DNA from: Trileptium ribeirensis | Lineage: Eukaryota; Nematoda; Enoplea; Enoplida; Thoracostomopsidae | DNA: 64,000 nucleotides | Direction of reading: 5' to 3' | Assembly: GCA_030248225.1 (NCBI GenBank) | Contig: JASANE010012217.1 | Coordinates: 1-64,000 of the forward strand | In this document: one piece after another, positions 49,301-57,195 of the stretch | How the letters are laid out: each line of letters opens with the position of its first letter | Numbering within the stretch: position 1 is the first letter of the stretch | Translations under genes and position numbers: made by a program | Notes under the pieces: model-generated | Database searches by the model: none | Told to the model about the DNA's origin: nothing | The model's input: the letters and a program-made list of their open reading frames with translations, nothing else

Positions 49301-52300
49301 AACCTATCTTTTCATGTAGTTGTGTAAAAACGTCTCTTTTTCCGCTTACAACGCATCTTATTAGACATAGCTTTTTACCGTCGCGCTTACCCTAGGCACT
49401 AGCAGATATTAATTTCGAAAAATGTACATGTCAAGTTATACGCAAGGGTACGCGTCACCTAGAAATCATACATAGATTTTGATAGGTGCTACACTAATAA
49501 AATGTTCAAAATGAAAAATAAAAATTTCAAGTTTTTAATTACACATTGCATGAAAGGTATAAACAGTTGCAAGTTTGTACAATAACCGTTGATCATATAA
49601 TCACACATAATATCCTGGCATCACTAGTGAATAACTTTGAGCCAAGAACGAACAATCTAGAATCTTCCTTCTGCAAAATCGAGCAGCTGGTACTGCCACA
49701 TCCACAGTTTGAGAGGCGAAATATAAAAATTTAACTGAAAAAATTGTGAAAATAATGGATCGAATTAAGCGGTTAAACCTTTAAACAACCGGTTTTGCTA
49801 CAGTTTTAAGCAGTGTCCAGAGATTAACGTTAAATTAGAATGAATCATCGACGGATTACATCAAGAATAGGATGCTTACTTCACAGGCAGGAGGAGCGCT
49901 TCTGTAACTTGGAACAATCTTGAACGTTACGGAACCACGAATATCTCGCTGGAAAGATGTATATTTGACCATCAATACACACATATAGCAAGCACATTGA
50001 TTTTAGAATTTTAATTATTTAAGTCAATGTAATTATTATCCAATTGACTAATTTAATATTATTTATGTACAATAGTTGTCAACTTGGCTTCACCAAAGAA
50101 TAATGCTGGCAAGCATTAATTATTTGTGTGACCACAGCGGTGTTTGCAATTTACAACCACTATGTACTGTGGATCTCTTCAAGTTTTTCTATAGACGATG
50201 GGCTATGTGGCCAGTGTAACCTTTAGGAGCGGAAGCGAAATGCATGCTGTGCCGTTCTGGATATACTAGACCTTAGTCTTAGCCTAAGCTAAGGTCCCTA
50301 TATGAGCCATGTACTAAGCCTGAACCTAATTTGCGGGGCTCCCGCCCCCGACCCCCGAACCCACCGCTCTAAGTTGTTCTTTTTTTCTAACGTTATAACG
50401 TCCGGCCCCTAAAGGTGGCATGGGCCGGCTATGTAATGTATACTTCATGATATTCATACTGTTTAAAAGCTAGCAAAATAAGTTATTAATCTTTTCCTTC
50501 TTATACCCATATGTATTTTGTACTGTCTTTTACAAACTTTTACTGCTGTCACGAACTGAACTTGAATCTTTCGGTGCCAGTTTCATATGGCAGCCATTAC
50601 GCTATGTTGGAGCGGCTAAACGGTCCTTTTTCTATGAACTTCGAAAAGAGAGCGAACACCGCACGCGTAAATGCACGCTGTACATCAATCTTATTTAGTA
50701 CGTCGCTTCGCAATATACGTTGTGACAAATGTGTCATTAAAAAAACGAAAGTGTTAAGGTACGCAGCCAAAAAGACCTAGACTCTGGACAGAGTGTGGGC
50801 CCGTAGTATTTTCTAGCCTTCTTTTACGGATTTAGGCGTTTCCTTCCAGGTGATGCTTCCAGGAATATTTTGGCTTCCACACAGGTTAGCGCCTCAGACG
50901 CTTCAAGCACTATGAAGTGCTAATAAAAACCTGTTTTGACAAATGCTTATAAAGATAATTGATAATTTCGAAATTTCGCTTTATTTCGAATATTAATGAT
51001 AAATTCCACAGAAAAATGATTGGCGGCATGCTGAAATACGCATTTTCGCTTGGATAATATCTGTGTATATGCAATAAAACACCGACACGTGTTATGTAAA
51101 GATTATGACAAGCAAATAAATGAAATACAATAAAACCTCCAGTTAACCGTTACGCACGGTTTTTCCTAACCTGACATTACCGAAATCCATTAGGGTATTT
51201 CTGGTTCCCCCAGGTTGACGCGGGGTTCTCTACCCCAGCTCAAATCTCCTCAAGTACTCTTTTGAACTAGTGGAGAGGTCAGGTCACATTTTATTTGCAA
51301 CTGCGAATTAAAACAGTCATTACTTGTCGGACTACTTAACTATAATGACTTTACGAAGATGGTAAGACACTAGTAAACGATGAGTTCACACACAAAGATC
51401 GAAGCGGCATGACATTGATTCAAGTAGTGATCAACGTCTAAGCTGCAGCTCTCTCTAGACATTGCGACAACGGCTGTTTGTCAAAGTACTGCGAGTCAAT
51501 CGTGTAGCGAAACACGAGCCGAAGAAAGATCTGGTGTATTGATAGGTCAAACCTCAATAAGCATCACTCATTACGGATAGCAGGCAATCAATTTCAAAAA
51601 ACTAACCAGCATGCTTTGAAGCGTATCGACCGACTGATTCGCCACACTGACACCGTTGATTTCACGAATTTCGTCACCGACATGTAGAGTTGCCTGTCGA
51701 TGGATCATGCCTCCGTGCATTATTCTTGCAACAATGCATTTACCTTCTTCGTTCATTTTCAGCGTAATACCCTGTGAATTTACTACTTACACAAGCTACT
51801 TTTGTATATGAGGTATATATAGTAGTGTACTAGGATTAGGCTTAGACTGTTTATTGGACATGGTTAGAAATTTTATAGTGGATTAACATAAAATTTGACG
51901 TTGCACATCATGTTGGGTATAAAGTTTCAATCGCAGTTCCTGGATGACCACCGATGTATATAAGTATCGGACTTACATGCACTTGGAATATGTTTTCTTG
52001 CGGAGTGAGATAAAAAGTTCGATATGATCTTTTGATTTTTAATTTTTGCGTTTCCAATGCAATATATAAAGTGGAATTGAGCTCGGAATTGTTTAAAATT
52101 CTCCGAATATTAGTTCTAAATATTTAGATAAATATTGAAGGACGTCCACATCACAAGACAGAGGTGTGACTTTGTTATGCGCGACTAAACTTAAAGTGAC
52201 CCCGCTACCCATCCTATTTTGCAATCCGCATCCATTGTTACGGAACAAATGGGATATTCGATTCGATCCACTGCTATCGCAGACTTAAAGGTTTTCATTC

Positions 52301-54822
52301 GGGTTATGACAATCCCGTAACATTTCATAGCGTTGAAACAGGATTTGCTTCTGTTCGCGAAGAAATTTAATGTAACTCTGACGTCATAGACGGGACGGTC
52401 ATATTATTTATAAATTACCGTTCCCGAAGAAGCCCCTTGCTAATACAAATCAAACAAAATTCTGTTCGCGAACATATTTGATATTCGCGCAAAAAAGTAG
52501 CTTTTTCTGACCGACAAGAAAATGTTCGGTGATTAAAATTTTTACAAAAAAACAAAATAGCATGGTCAGCGGCGTCATTTTAAGTTTAGTTGAGCATTAT
52601 TTATTCGCTCTCCGTTGACTCAGTCTAAGCGAAGATTCAGTCATTCAGTGACCCGATCTACATAGACATTGTTTTTGTTTATGTAGATGACTAACGTCGA
52701 GTGGCTGAGTGCGTATGCTACAACAGGTTATGACGTCCGCGACGTACTAAGTTTGAGCTTCAGCTATATCCAAGCCTAATGTCGTCATAGAATCCCTACA
52801 CTAGGCCTAAGAGTACGGCGGTGGCTACCGCTTCGCGACACCCTTCCCCAATAATAAGCCTCTCAGCTGAAACCTAAAGATATAACGTTAAGCCTCTCTC
52901 AGTTTGATTTAGGTCCCATAGGTTCTATCTAGACGGATGAATTATATTGCGTAATCCGTCTATTCAATTGACTGTCTAGTTCTGGTCCTTACTATGTTTG
53001 CGGTTAATTTCTGCTTATAGGATTATCGCAGATAGGAGCTACAGTTTCGAAAGTGTTGCCAGACAGCGGTATTTTCTGTTCGATTACGCGTTGCACTATT
53101 GGCTTTATTAGCTTTATTTGTGGGCAGTACAACTTGATCATTAACTTTGCATAAAGTCTTATCAGTATCTTACCATGGGTTCATCAGTGTTCTTTTGAAA
53201 TTGAACAAGTCGCACACGTGTGACATGCGCAAAAGTTTCTTCATCATCGCTATCAGTAACAGTCCTTGTCGTAACGCTGCATGTCATATTAGCGCCAGAT
53301 TCGAGAACTGTATTCGGTGGTCGGTCGGAATTTGTTTGTGAGACATACGGTAGGGTTGCGCCACCGTTAAAAAAGGCAGGATTTGTCGGCGGAGGAGAAA
53401 TCCTCACGGTACCTGAGCACGTATCCGATTGTCCAAATGCTCTTGAGGATTCATTACCGTAAACTTCGTGAGCAACTACGTCATGCGCTTGTAGAATGGC
53501 CTACGAATATAAAACGACAAGTTTATAATTACAATCTGCATTTTAATATCTAGAAGAATTAAGTGATTAGTAAATTAGAACGATACGCGTTTTGTCTTAA
53601 AACACTAGATGTGAACATATTCAAGTTCAGAGGAACTTCCATGGCTTCATAACAAAGCGGCTTGAATTATTCTGAATCACGAAAAACTGTGCCTTCCAAA
53701 CGATTGCATTTTGCTCATTCTGAGAAAACAGTTAAGCCCTGGAGTTGTGTTTCCAAAATAAGAGATGCTTGGTTGCGCCGTTTGATTAGTAACTTTTAGC
53801 TTGTTTTTCTTGGAAAAAATTGGTTATTAAGAGCCCAAAACACGCTTAATAAAAATACAAATGGAAGCTATAACAGCTGTCAACTGAAACGAAACCAACA
53901 TACCAACACGAAATGCACTGTAATCCTGTGTTTCATATCAATAATATCTTTGTGCATCGATAAAAGGTTTCGGGTAGCACCGCTAGGTTAACGTAGCCAT
54001 TATACCTGTTCAGTTGTCCGCGAATGTATATGAAAATTATCAAACTATTACTCGATAAATAATAAAGTTATTTCTATGAAATATAAGTTGATTTGAAGCA
54101 GAACACAAACAGACGCTATATACTTTTAAAGATAGGAAATTCGTTGTTTCTGAAATTAAGTCGGCATTAGGTTTTGTGCTTTAGTCGTTAGATTTTGTTA
54201 AAAATAGTTTTTACCCGGTGATCGAGTATCAAAGAAAATATAGCAAGTGGAATCTCAATGAGTGAAACTCTAGCCTTAATTGGTACGGCGTTCCTAAGAT
54301 ATATAGTTTACTATGAAAGTAGGCAAATCCTTCGTGACAGTTGCTACTGCGGCGATATAAACCGTTATATATGCCACATAAAACAGAAAATTAACAGTAA
54401 AAATTGTAGCCAAATGCGCATGACCATTTCCGGATATTTAAGGTAGCAACCCTATTTTCTGGTTGCATTGTTTCTAAAAATCTCAAACGATTAAGGGCTC
54501 TACGGAAAATGCTTTGTTTCGAATTTGGGATGCTAGAAGTCACACAATTTCACATGGAAATAATCTATGTAAAATGTAAAACGTTAATCAAATCTGTCGC
54601 AAATCGCAACTTACCGTCAAAAAAGCGAAACATGTAGGATGCGTGCTAATACAAAACCAGAAAAATATTCAAAACTACATTTTTGAGATGAATTAAGTTA
54701 CATTCTTTAGAATACATTAATTATAATATTAAACTAACGAGAAAATTGTGACTGGAAAGCAATTCTCGCAATTCAACGATTTCGCCAGCTGGCTGGTTTA
54801 CTGACTTTATGAAATCTAGTAC
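28160..54822 (-). CDS. CASK: CASK, C-terminal part (L27-PDZ-SH3-HOOK-guanylate kinase), 12 exons; 5' exons outside window
   Basis: CASK is a membrane-associated guanylate kinase scaffold at synapses and epithelial junctions. Through its L27 domains it joins Lin-7/Mint-type partners, and through its PDZ domain it holds neurexin- or syndecan-like tails. The twelve exons total 1623 nucleotides and join in frame with GT donors and AG acceptors. Numbering from the first visible residue, the L27 end is 1-45, PDZ about 122-205, SH3 216-295, HOOK 300-350 and guanylate kinase about 355-537, ending in QWVPVSWVY. Diagnostic CASK strings are [34 protein letters not shown] [69 protein letters not shown] and [10 protein letters not shown]. 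The kinase-like lysine is lost from the P-loop (GVGRR), as in other MAGUKs. The CaM-kinase-like domain and first L27 domain lie beyond 64000. Splice-site choice is by reading, not by transcript. Confidence 0.95.
28982..29182 (+). pseudogene. SGNH/GDSL-hydrolase C-terminal fragment, probably from a LINE ORF1
   Basis: The 66-codon frame begins [18 protein letters not shown], continues with an [17 protein letters not shown] segment, and ends [16 protein letters not shown]. DGxHxSxxG is the catalytic Asp-His block at the end of SGNH esterases, and a TP.....N segment before it is also usual. Only the end of the fold is present, with no Ser block upstream, so it is a fragment. CR1/L2-type LINEs often carry such an esterase in ORF1. 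It is antisense within a CASK intron. Confidence 0.55.
30330..30420. repeat. Fragment related to the 10880-11612 element
   Basis: GAGCGGAGCGAAGTGAAGCG followed by a CTGTCTGTCCGTCAGTCCGT track parallels the left end of the 10880 element. It lies within the last CASK intron. Confidence 0.5.
30923..31003 (-). CDS. CASK: CASK exon: [20 protein letters not shown]
   Basis: Twenty-seven codons, phase 0 at both ends, with acceptor TTTTCAG and donor GTAAGT. It encodes the core beta-strand of the guanylate kinase-like fold (VIFIAAP) and ends LQGLHD. Confidence 0.96.
31214..31434. mobile_element. hAT-like MITE, copy 1 (221 bp)
   Basis: The termini are inverted: GGCCAATGTAACCTTTAGGG on the left, and on the right (reverse-complemented) CCATGTCACCTTTAGGGG. 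The interior has (T)AAGCCTAAG words, a G-run at about 31345, and AACGTTATAACGTCC near the right end. The flanks GTTCACCG (31206-31213) and GTTTACCG (31435-31442) match at 7 of 8 positions, fitting an 8-bp target duplication. Length and layout match the 50209 copy. Confidence 0.85.
31443..32461 (-). other. CASK intron remainder, nothing else recognised
   Basis: This part lies between the MITE at 31214 and the exon at 32462. A 112-codon minus frame (31646-31984) has no recognisable domain and no splice sites joining it to CASK. Confidence 0.5.
32462..32664 (-). CDS. CASK: CASK exon: guanylate kinase GMP-site-like region
   Basis: The exon has 203 nucleotides, with acceptor TTTCAG and donor GTATGT. 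It opens within a split His codon (C|AT) and encodes [47 protein letters not shown], and AILDVEPQ. These correspond to the GMP-binding lobe and following helices of the guanylate kinase fold, and the order is as in animal CASK. Confidence 0.97.
32880..33360. repeat. 125-bp minisatellite, about 3.5 units
   Basis: GAGGAGTTTACGTT starts at 32993, 33118 and 33244. Shared phrases are CCTATTGATATACTTGTTT, AATATATTTT.GGTTATATA and CCAACCTAAATAT. The outer units are more diverged. It sits in the CASK intron between 32664 and 34784. Confidence 0.9.
33361..34482 (-). other. CASK intron stretch, nothing firm
   Basis: Frames occur on both strands at 33999-34313, but they cover a moderately GC-rich repeat-like patch (GGTGTCGAAGGTACGTCGGC near 34097) that recalls the AGGTGTCGAAGG end of the 340-bp satellite family. 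No exon signal is seen. Confidence 0.4.
34483..34642. mobile_element. Hairpin MITE (about 160 bp)
   Basis: Inverted arms: 34483-34520 (TACAAGTAATAGTTGTAGCA, then ...CGTGCGTTAAG) against 34606-34642 (CTTAACGCACG...TGTGCTACAACTTACTTGTA). The similarity continues inward (GTACACACTGTTGTGA against its inverted partner), so almost the whole element folds on itself. A partial second copy of the same words (CGTGCGTTAACAC, TTGTGCTACAA) follows to about 34712. Confidence 0.85.
34784..34910 (-). CDS. CASK: CASK exon: degenerate P-loop of guanylate kinase domain
   Basis: The exon has 127 nucleotides, with acceptor TTTAAG and donor GTAACT. It encodes [20 protein letters not shown], then [20 protein letters not shown] and IP plus the first base of the next His. 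The P-loop reads GAHGVGRRH, with Arg where active guanylate kinases have Lys, as in other CASK proteins. Confidence 0.97.
34911..36578 (-). other. CASK intron with a 47-bp duplication
   Basis: Nothing is recognised except two direct copies of a 47-base unit at 36297 and 36344 (core GAAAATGTTCG.GACTATAAA), which differ at only a few positions. Confidence 0.7.
36297..36391. repeat. 47-bp tandem duplication
   Basis: CCAACTCACCGAAAATGTTC starts at 36297 and CCAACTCAGCGAAAATGTTC at 36344. Both copies continue into ACTGAAATCCATGGTTGCCA. They are nearly identical, so the duplication is fairly young. Confidence 0.92.
36579..36682 (-). CDS. CASK: CASK exon: HOOK region
   Basis: The exon has 104 nucleotides, with acceptor TTTCAG and donor GTAAAT. 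It completes a split Ser codon and encodes [20 protein letters not shown], then [14 protein letters not shown]. This is the basic HOOK segment between SH3 and guanylate kinase, matching the CTWFGKKKK...[11 protein letters not shown] region of animal CASK. Confidence 0.96.
36683..39320 (-). other. CASK intron
   Basis: Holds a cluster of CTGAGTCAAAT/GAGCCA words at 37380-37560 and a GC-ended repeat at 38265-38700. A 104-codon minus frame at 37715-38029 has no domain and no CASK counterpart, so it is not an exon on this evidence. Confidence 0.6.
38265..38705. repeat. GC-ended dispersed repeat with roughly 36-bp internal units
   Basis: The left end is CCAGGGGGCCCTGATTCG. The right end, reverse-complemented, is GGGGGGTGTGAGGGCGAACC followed by CCTGG. 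Between 38565 and 38660 three related units each combine GGGGA, an AAAATTTT core and GGGAGCACC/GAGAGCACC. The layout (GC ends, AT core) resembles the other dispersed family described here, but sequence identity is not clear. Confidence 0.5.
39321..39446 (-). CDS. CASK: CASK exon: end of SH3 and start of HOOK, with possible alternative acceptor
   Basis: The exon has 126 nucleotides from acceptor TTATAG to donor GTAAGT. After an Ala/Ser-rich start ([17 protein letters not shown]) it encodes [24 protein letters not shown]. The first 48 nucleotides have no counterpart in other CASK proteins. A second acceptor, GCCTCAG at the end of that stretch (exon start 39398), keeps the phase and would give an SH3 loop of ordinary length. 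The core 39321-39398 is certain; the extension is less so. Confidence 0.93.
39447..42060 (-). other. CASK intron, left part, nothing firm
   Basis: AT-rich. Minus frames at 41667-41864 and 41874-42056, and a plus frame at 40603-40800, have no domain or conserved counterpart. Confidence 0.5.
42061..42375. repeat. Dispersed GC-ended element (family X) copy
   Basis: GC-rich ends (CCCCCTCACCCCCTCTGGAC; GAGGGGGCCCAGCGTGTGAG) enclose an AT core (CAAAAATTGGTGAAAATCC, GGGGAAAATTTTACCG). The same layout occurs at 43320-43635, 57000-57190, 60260-60480 and 62715-62930. Confidence 0.6.
43060..44010. repeat. Roughly 177-bp degenerate tandem array interrupted by an inserted element
   Basis: GAACCNGATTT starts at 43092, 43269 and 43757. 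Other shared phrases are TTTGGTTATGCATTGTGTGC / TTTGGCTATGCACTGCGTCC, and TCTATATAGG....CTGAA. The first spacing is 177. The second is 488, which becomes about 177 when the GC-ended element at about 43325-43635 is removed. A partial fourth unit follows to about 44010. Confidence 0.7.
43322..43635. mobile_element. Family X element inserted in the 177-bp array
   Basis: It begins ATAGGTCTCGATAGGGG and ends near GCGATACCTACGGTTT, with GC-rich ends and a GGGAAAAAATCGGAAAAAAT core. TTACGTC occurs just left (about 43309) and TTTACGTC just right (about 43620), a possible target duplication. The ATAGGTNTCGA start matches the start of the repeated block in the 54930-56985 satellite (ATAGGTGTCGAAGG). 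Confidence 0.6.
44485..44600. repeat. A-rich AATAAAGA simple repeat
   Basis: A run of GAAAATAAAGAAATAAAGAG-like units with variants, followed by three GATCA repeats near 44605-44622. A simple-sequence tract in a CASK intron. Confidence 0.85.
44816..44873 (-). CDS. CASK: CASK exon: SH3 middle ([11 protein letters not shown])
   Basis: The exon has 58 nucleotides, with acceptor TTTAAG and donor GTTTAG (weak). It encodes [19 protein letters not shown] plus the first base of a Gly codon. The WW pair and the [10 protein letters not shown] string are the SH3 hallmark of CASK. Confidence 0.95.
45141..45342. repeat. Perfect 89-bp direct duplication with an inverted 25-bp piece between copies
   Basis: The copies 45141-45229 and 45254-45342 are identical by reading. 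The spacer 45230-45254 is the exact inverse complement of 45192-45216 inside the first copy, so copy 1's end and the spacer form a perfect 25-bp stem with a 13-base loop. The same stem sequence recurs in copy 2. It sits at the left edge of a DIRS-like remnant in the CASK SH3 intron. Confidence 0.97.
45350..47830 (+). pseudogene. Decayed DIRS-like retroelement, copy 2 (antisense in CASK intron)
   Basis: In pol order on the plus strand are: a lead-in ([20 protein letters not shown]) near 45700; RT with [11 protein letters not shown] at about 46385 and, in another frame, [20 protein letters not shown] at about 46480-46540; a [16 protein letters not shown] segment near 46730; then RNase H and its tail, [20 protein letters not shown] at 47300-47350 and [24 protein letters not shown] and TARQWVPG up to about 47490. 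[16 protein letters not shown] follows. LPFGL, the WVPR.CN.LAD.LSR block and the DRFG....W.PG tail are typical of DIRS-type pol. Stops and frame changes are many and the catalytic YxDD is not readable, so it is dead and older than the copy at 22500. No recombinase gene was found. Confidence 0.78.
47831..49093 (-). other. CASK intron right part, with a diverged MITE
   Basis: AT-rich, no gene. Contains a diverged hAT-like MITE at about 48567-48780. Confidence 0.5.
48567..48780. mobile_element. hAT-like MITE, diverged copy
   Basis: It starts GGCCAATGTAACGTTTATGG and ends near GGCCCCTAAATACAACATG, with the same interior words as copies at 31214 and 50209 (ACTAAGTCTAAGCATAATTT, GCGGGCTGC). The target duplication is not clear. 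Confidence 0.65.
49094..49192 (-). CDS. CASK: CASK exon: SH3 start
   Basis: Thirty-three codons, phase 0, with acceptor TTCTAG and donor GTTTGA (weak). It encodes [20 protein letters not shown] and [13 protein letters not shown]. It corresponds to IYVRAQFEYDP...DDLIPC of animal CASK and includes the ALYDY-like strand of SH3. Confidence 0.96.
49193..49879 (-). other. CASK intron between PDZ end and SH3
   Basis: In animal CASK a linker of variable length, coded by alternative exons, sits here. No linker exon could be confirmed. A minus-strand stretch at about 49650-49735 reads [16 protein letters not shown] after a possible acceptor but has no good donor. Confidence 0.5.
49880..49948 (-). CDS. 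CASK: CASK exon: end of PDZ ([12 protein letters not shown])
   Basis: Twenty-three codons, phase 0, with acceptor TTCCAG and donor GTAAGC. It encodes [23 protein letters not shown], the last beta-strand of the PDZ domain and the beginning of the linker. Confidence 0.96.
50209..50426. mobile_element. hAT-like MITE with clean 8-bp target duplication (218 bp)
   Basis: Flanked by GGCTATGT at 50201-50208 and 50427-50434. Left end GGCCAGTGTAACCTTTAGGA; right end reverse-complemented GGCCCATGCCACCTTTAGGG. The interior matches copy 31214: CTTAGTCTTAGCCTAAGC, TAAGGTCCCTATATGA, and CTAACGTTATAACGTCCG. An 8-bp duplication is characteristic of hAT transposition. It lies in the CASK intron after the PDZ exon. 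Confidence 0.93.
50435..51606 (-). other. CASK intron remainder
   Basis: No exon found. A 100-base GC-richer patch at 51170-51240 (GTTCCCCCAGGTTGACGCGG) may be the end of an old repeat. Confidence 0.45.
51607..51771 (-). CDS. CASK: CASK exon: PDZ core
   Basis: Fifty-five codons, phase 0, with acceptor TTCACAG and donor GTTAGT. It encodes [20 protein letters not shown], then [20 protein letters not shown] and [15 protein letters not shown]. With the preceding EPM it forms the carboxylate-binding loop PMGIT. The similarity to animal CASK is very high and unlike other MAGUKs. Confidence 0.98.
51772..53173 (-). other. CASK intron with hairpin and remote MITE-like patch
   Basis: A hairpin at 52661-52693 (ATCTACATAGACA / TGTTTATGTAGAT, short loop) is set in CAGTCTAAGCG/CAGTCATTCAG-like words. 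At 52740-52900, CTAAGCCTAA-like words and GATATAACGTTAAGCC suggest a remote relative of the hAT-like MITE. No gene. Confidence 0.5.
53174..53500 (-). CDS. CASK: CASK exon: L27 end, linker and PDZ start
   Basis: One hundred and nine codons, phase 0, with acceptor CGTAG and donor GTAAGA. It begins [14 protein letters not shown] (end of the second L27 domain). It continues with a linker rich in Ser, Thr, Pro and acidic residues ([24 protein letters not shown]), longer than in vertebrate CASK, and ends THV-like [18 protein letters not shown], the first PDZ strand. Confidence 0.97.
53501..54738 (-). other. CASK intron, nothing recognised
   Basis: AT-rich, with no exon or repeat signal. Confidence 0.5.
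54739..54822 (-). CDS. CASK: CASK exon: second L27 domain (most 5' exon found)
   Basis: Twenty-eight codons, phase 0 at both ends, with acceptor TTTTCAG and donor GTTAGT. It encodes [28 protein letters not shown], aligning with the EVLEEI...ELKRILTQPHFM helices of CASK L27C and continuing in frame into AILQAHDVV. It is shorter and more diverged than the others, but its phase and order support it. Confidence 0.9.
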
Positions 54823-54929
54823 CTGAAAAATGTACTAAACACAGAATATAAGCTTGTAGGAAAACGATTAAGATGGACTTCTGAAACGATGACTCGTACA
54901 CAGCGAAATGCAAAAATACTATGTCCGCC

Positions 54930-56985
54930 GGAACTATAAACATAAATTATAAATACAGCTATAAAAGTTGAAGCATATACGAATACTACGATGTATATAA
55001 TCATAGGTGTCGAGGAAACGGTCGGCGGCAAGGAGGACGTCCAGGGCCCTAAGCGAGCCTTGACCTCCCCGACATTTTTTTAATTATATTCCAATTAACC
55101 ACCGAGTTTACCCCAATATTTGCTAAAATTTTCCGCGGGCCTACGTCACGTTGCGTAGTTAGGGGGCAAATATGACTTGGGGTGTCCGGCACTTAGGGGT
55201 TAACACTTCCTGCCCCCATCGACACCTTCGGTTTAATGCATAGGTGCTCAAGGTCCGGTGGTCTAGGAACTATAAACATAAATTATAAATACAGCTATAA
55301 AGGTTGAAGCATATAGGAATACTACGATGTAATTATACGTGTCGAAGGTCCGCCGGAGACGGTCGGCGGCAAGGAGGTCGTCCGGGGTCCTAGGGGAGGC
55401 TTGACTTCCCCGACATTTTTGCTAATTATATTCCAATTTTATCACCGAATTTTACCCCAATTTTTGCTAAAATTTTCCGCGCGCCTACGTTACGTTGCGG
55501 TGTTAGGGGGAAATATGATTTGGGGTGTCAGGCACTTAGGGGTTAACACTCCCTGCCTCCATCGACACCTTCGGTTTAATGCATAGGTGCTCAAGGTCCG
55601 GCGGTCTAGGAACTATAAACATAAATTATAAATACAGCTAAAGGTTGAAGCATATAGGAACACTACGATGTAATTATAGGCGTCGAAGGCCGCCGGAAAC
55701 GGTCGGCGGCAAGGAGGTCGTCCGGGGTCCTAGGGGAGGCTTGACTTCCCCGACATTTTTGCTAATTATATTCCAATTTTATCACCGAATTTACCCCAAT
55801 TTTTGCTAAAATTTTCCGCGCGCCTACGTCACGTTGCAGAGTTAGGGGGCAAATATGACTTGGAGTGTCAGGCACTTAGGGGTTAACACTCCCTACCCCC
55901 ATCGACACCTTCGGTTTAATGCATAGGTGCCCAAGGTCCGGCGGTCTAGGAACTACAAACATAAATTATAAATACAGCTATAAAGGTTGAAGCATATAGG
56001 AATACTACGATGTAATCCTAGGTGTCGAAGGTCCGCCGGAGACGGTCGGCGGCAAGGAGGTCGTCTGGGGTCCTAGGGGAGGCTTGAACTCCCGACATTT
56101 TTGCTAATTATATTCCAATTTTACCACCGAGTTTGCCCTAATTTTTGATAAAATTTTCCTCGCGCTACGTCACGTTGCGGAGTTAGGGGAAAATATGACT
56201 TGGAGTGTCAGGCACTTAGGGGTTAGTTAACACTCCCTACCCCCATCGACACTTTCGGTTTAATGCATAGGTGCCCAAGGTCCGGCGGTCTAGGAACTAC
56301 AAACATAAATTATAAATACAGCTATAAAGGTTGAAGCATATAGGAATACTACGATGTAATCATAGGTGTCGAAGGTCCGCCGGAGACGGTCGGCGGCAAG
56401 GAGGTCGTCTGGGGTCCTAGGGGAGGCTTGAACTCCCGACATTTTTGCTAATTATATTCCCATTTTACCACCGAGTTTGCCCTAATTTTTGATAAAATTT
56501 TCCTCGCGCCTACGTCACGTTGAGGAGTTAGGGGAAAATATGACTTGGAGTGTCAGGCACTTAGGGGTTAGTTAACACTCCCTACCCCCATCGACACTTT
56601 CGGTTTAATGCATAGGTGCCCAAGGTCCGGCGGTCTAGGAACTACAAACATAAATTATAAATACAGCTATAAAGGTTGAAGCATATAGGAATACTACGAT
56701 GTAATCATAGGTGTCGAAGGTCCGCCGGAGACGGTCGGCGGCAAGGAGGTCGTCTGGGGTCCTAGGGGAGGCTTGAACTCCCGACATTTTTGCTAATTAT
56801 ATTCCCATTTTACCACCGAGTTTGCCCTAATTTTTGATAAAATTTTCCTCGCGCCTACGTCACGTTGAGGAGTTAGGGGAAAATATGACTTGGAGTGTCA
56901 GGCACTTAGGGGTTAGTTAACACTCCCTACCCCATCGACACCTTCGGTTTAATGCAAAGGTGCCCAAGGTCCGGCGGTTTAGGAA
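54930..56985. repeat. Roughly 340-bp tandem satellite, six units
   Basis: GAACTANAAACATAAATTAT starts at 54931, 55267, 55610, 55950, 56294 and 56639, a period of 336 to 345. Each unit joins about 110 AT-rich bases (…GGTTGAAGCATATA) to a GC-ended block. That block begins ATAGGTGTCGAAGGTCCGCC, has an AT core (CCCCAATTTTTGCTAAAATT), and ends ATCGACACCTTCGGTTTAAT. The later units are nearly identical (an inserted GTTA is shared by the last three), the first is diverged. Similarity ends at 56985. Confidence 0.95.
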
Positions 56986-57195
56986 GGTAGATGGTCTCCA
57001 TGAGGCAGGTGTGAGGTGCGGCGGGCGCAGGGCAAAGGGGTAACCCAAAACTTACTGCCGTCGCACCAAATTTTTCCTTAGTTTTTCCATTATACTACAA
57101 TTTTCCCTTTAAATTTTGGTAATTTTGGCCATAATTGCTGGGTGCACGGGGTGGGGAGGGGGGCGTCTGCGGTACCGCAGAGGTAAACCGGATTT
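56986..57195. repeat. Family X-like element abutting the satellite
   Basis: GC ends (GAGGTGCGGCGGGCGCAGGG; GGGGTGGGGAGGGGGGCGTC) around an AT core (CAAATTTTTCCTTAG, TTTAAATTTTGGTAATTTTG). It differs from the satellite unit, so it is a separate insertion or the parent array's edge. Confidence 0.55.
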
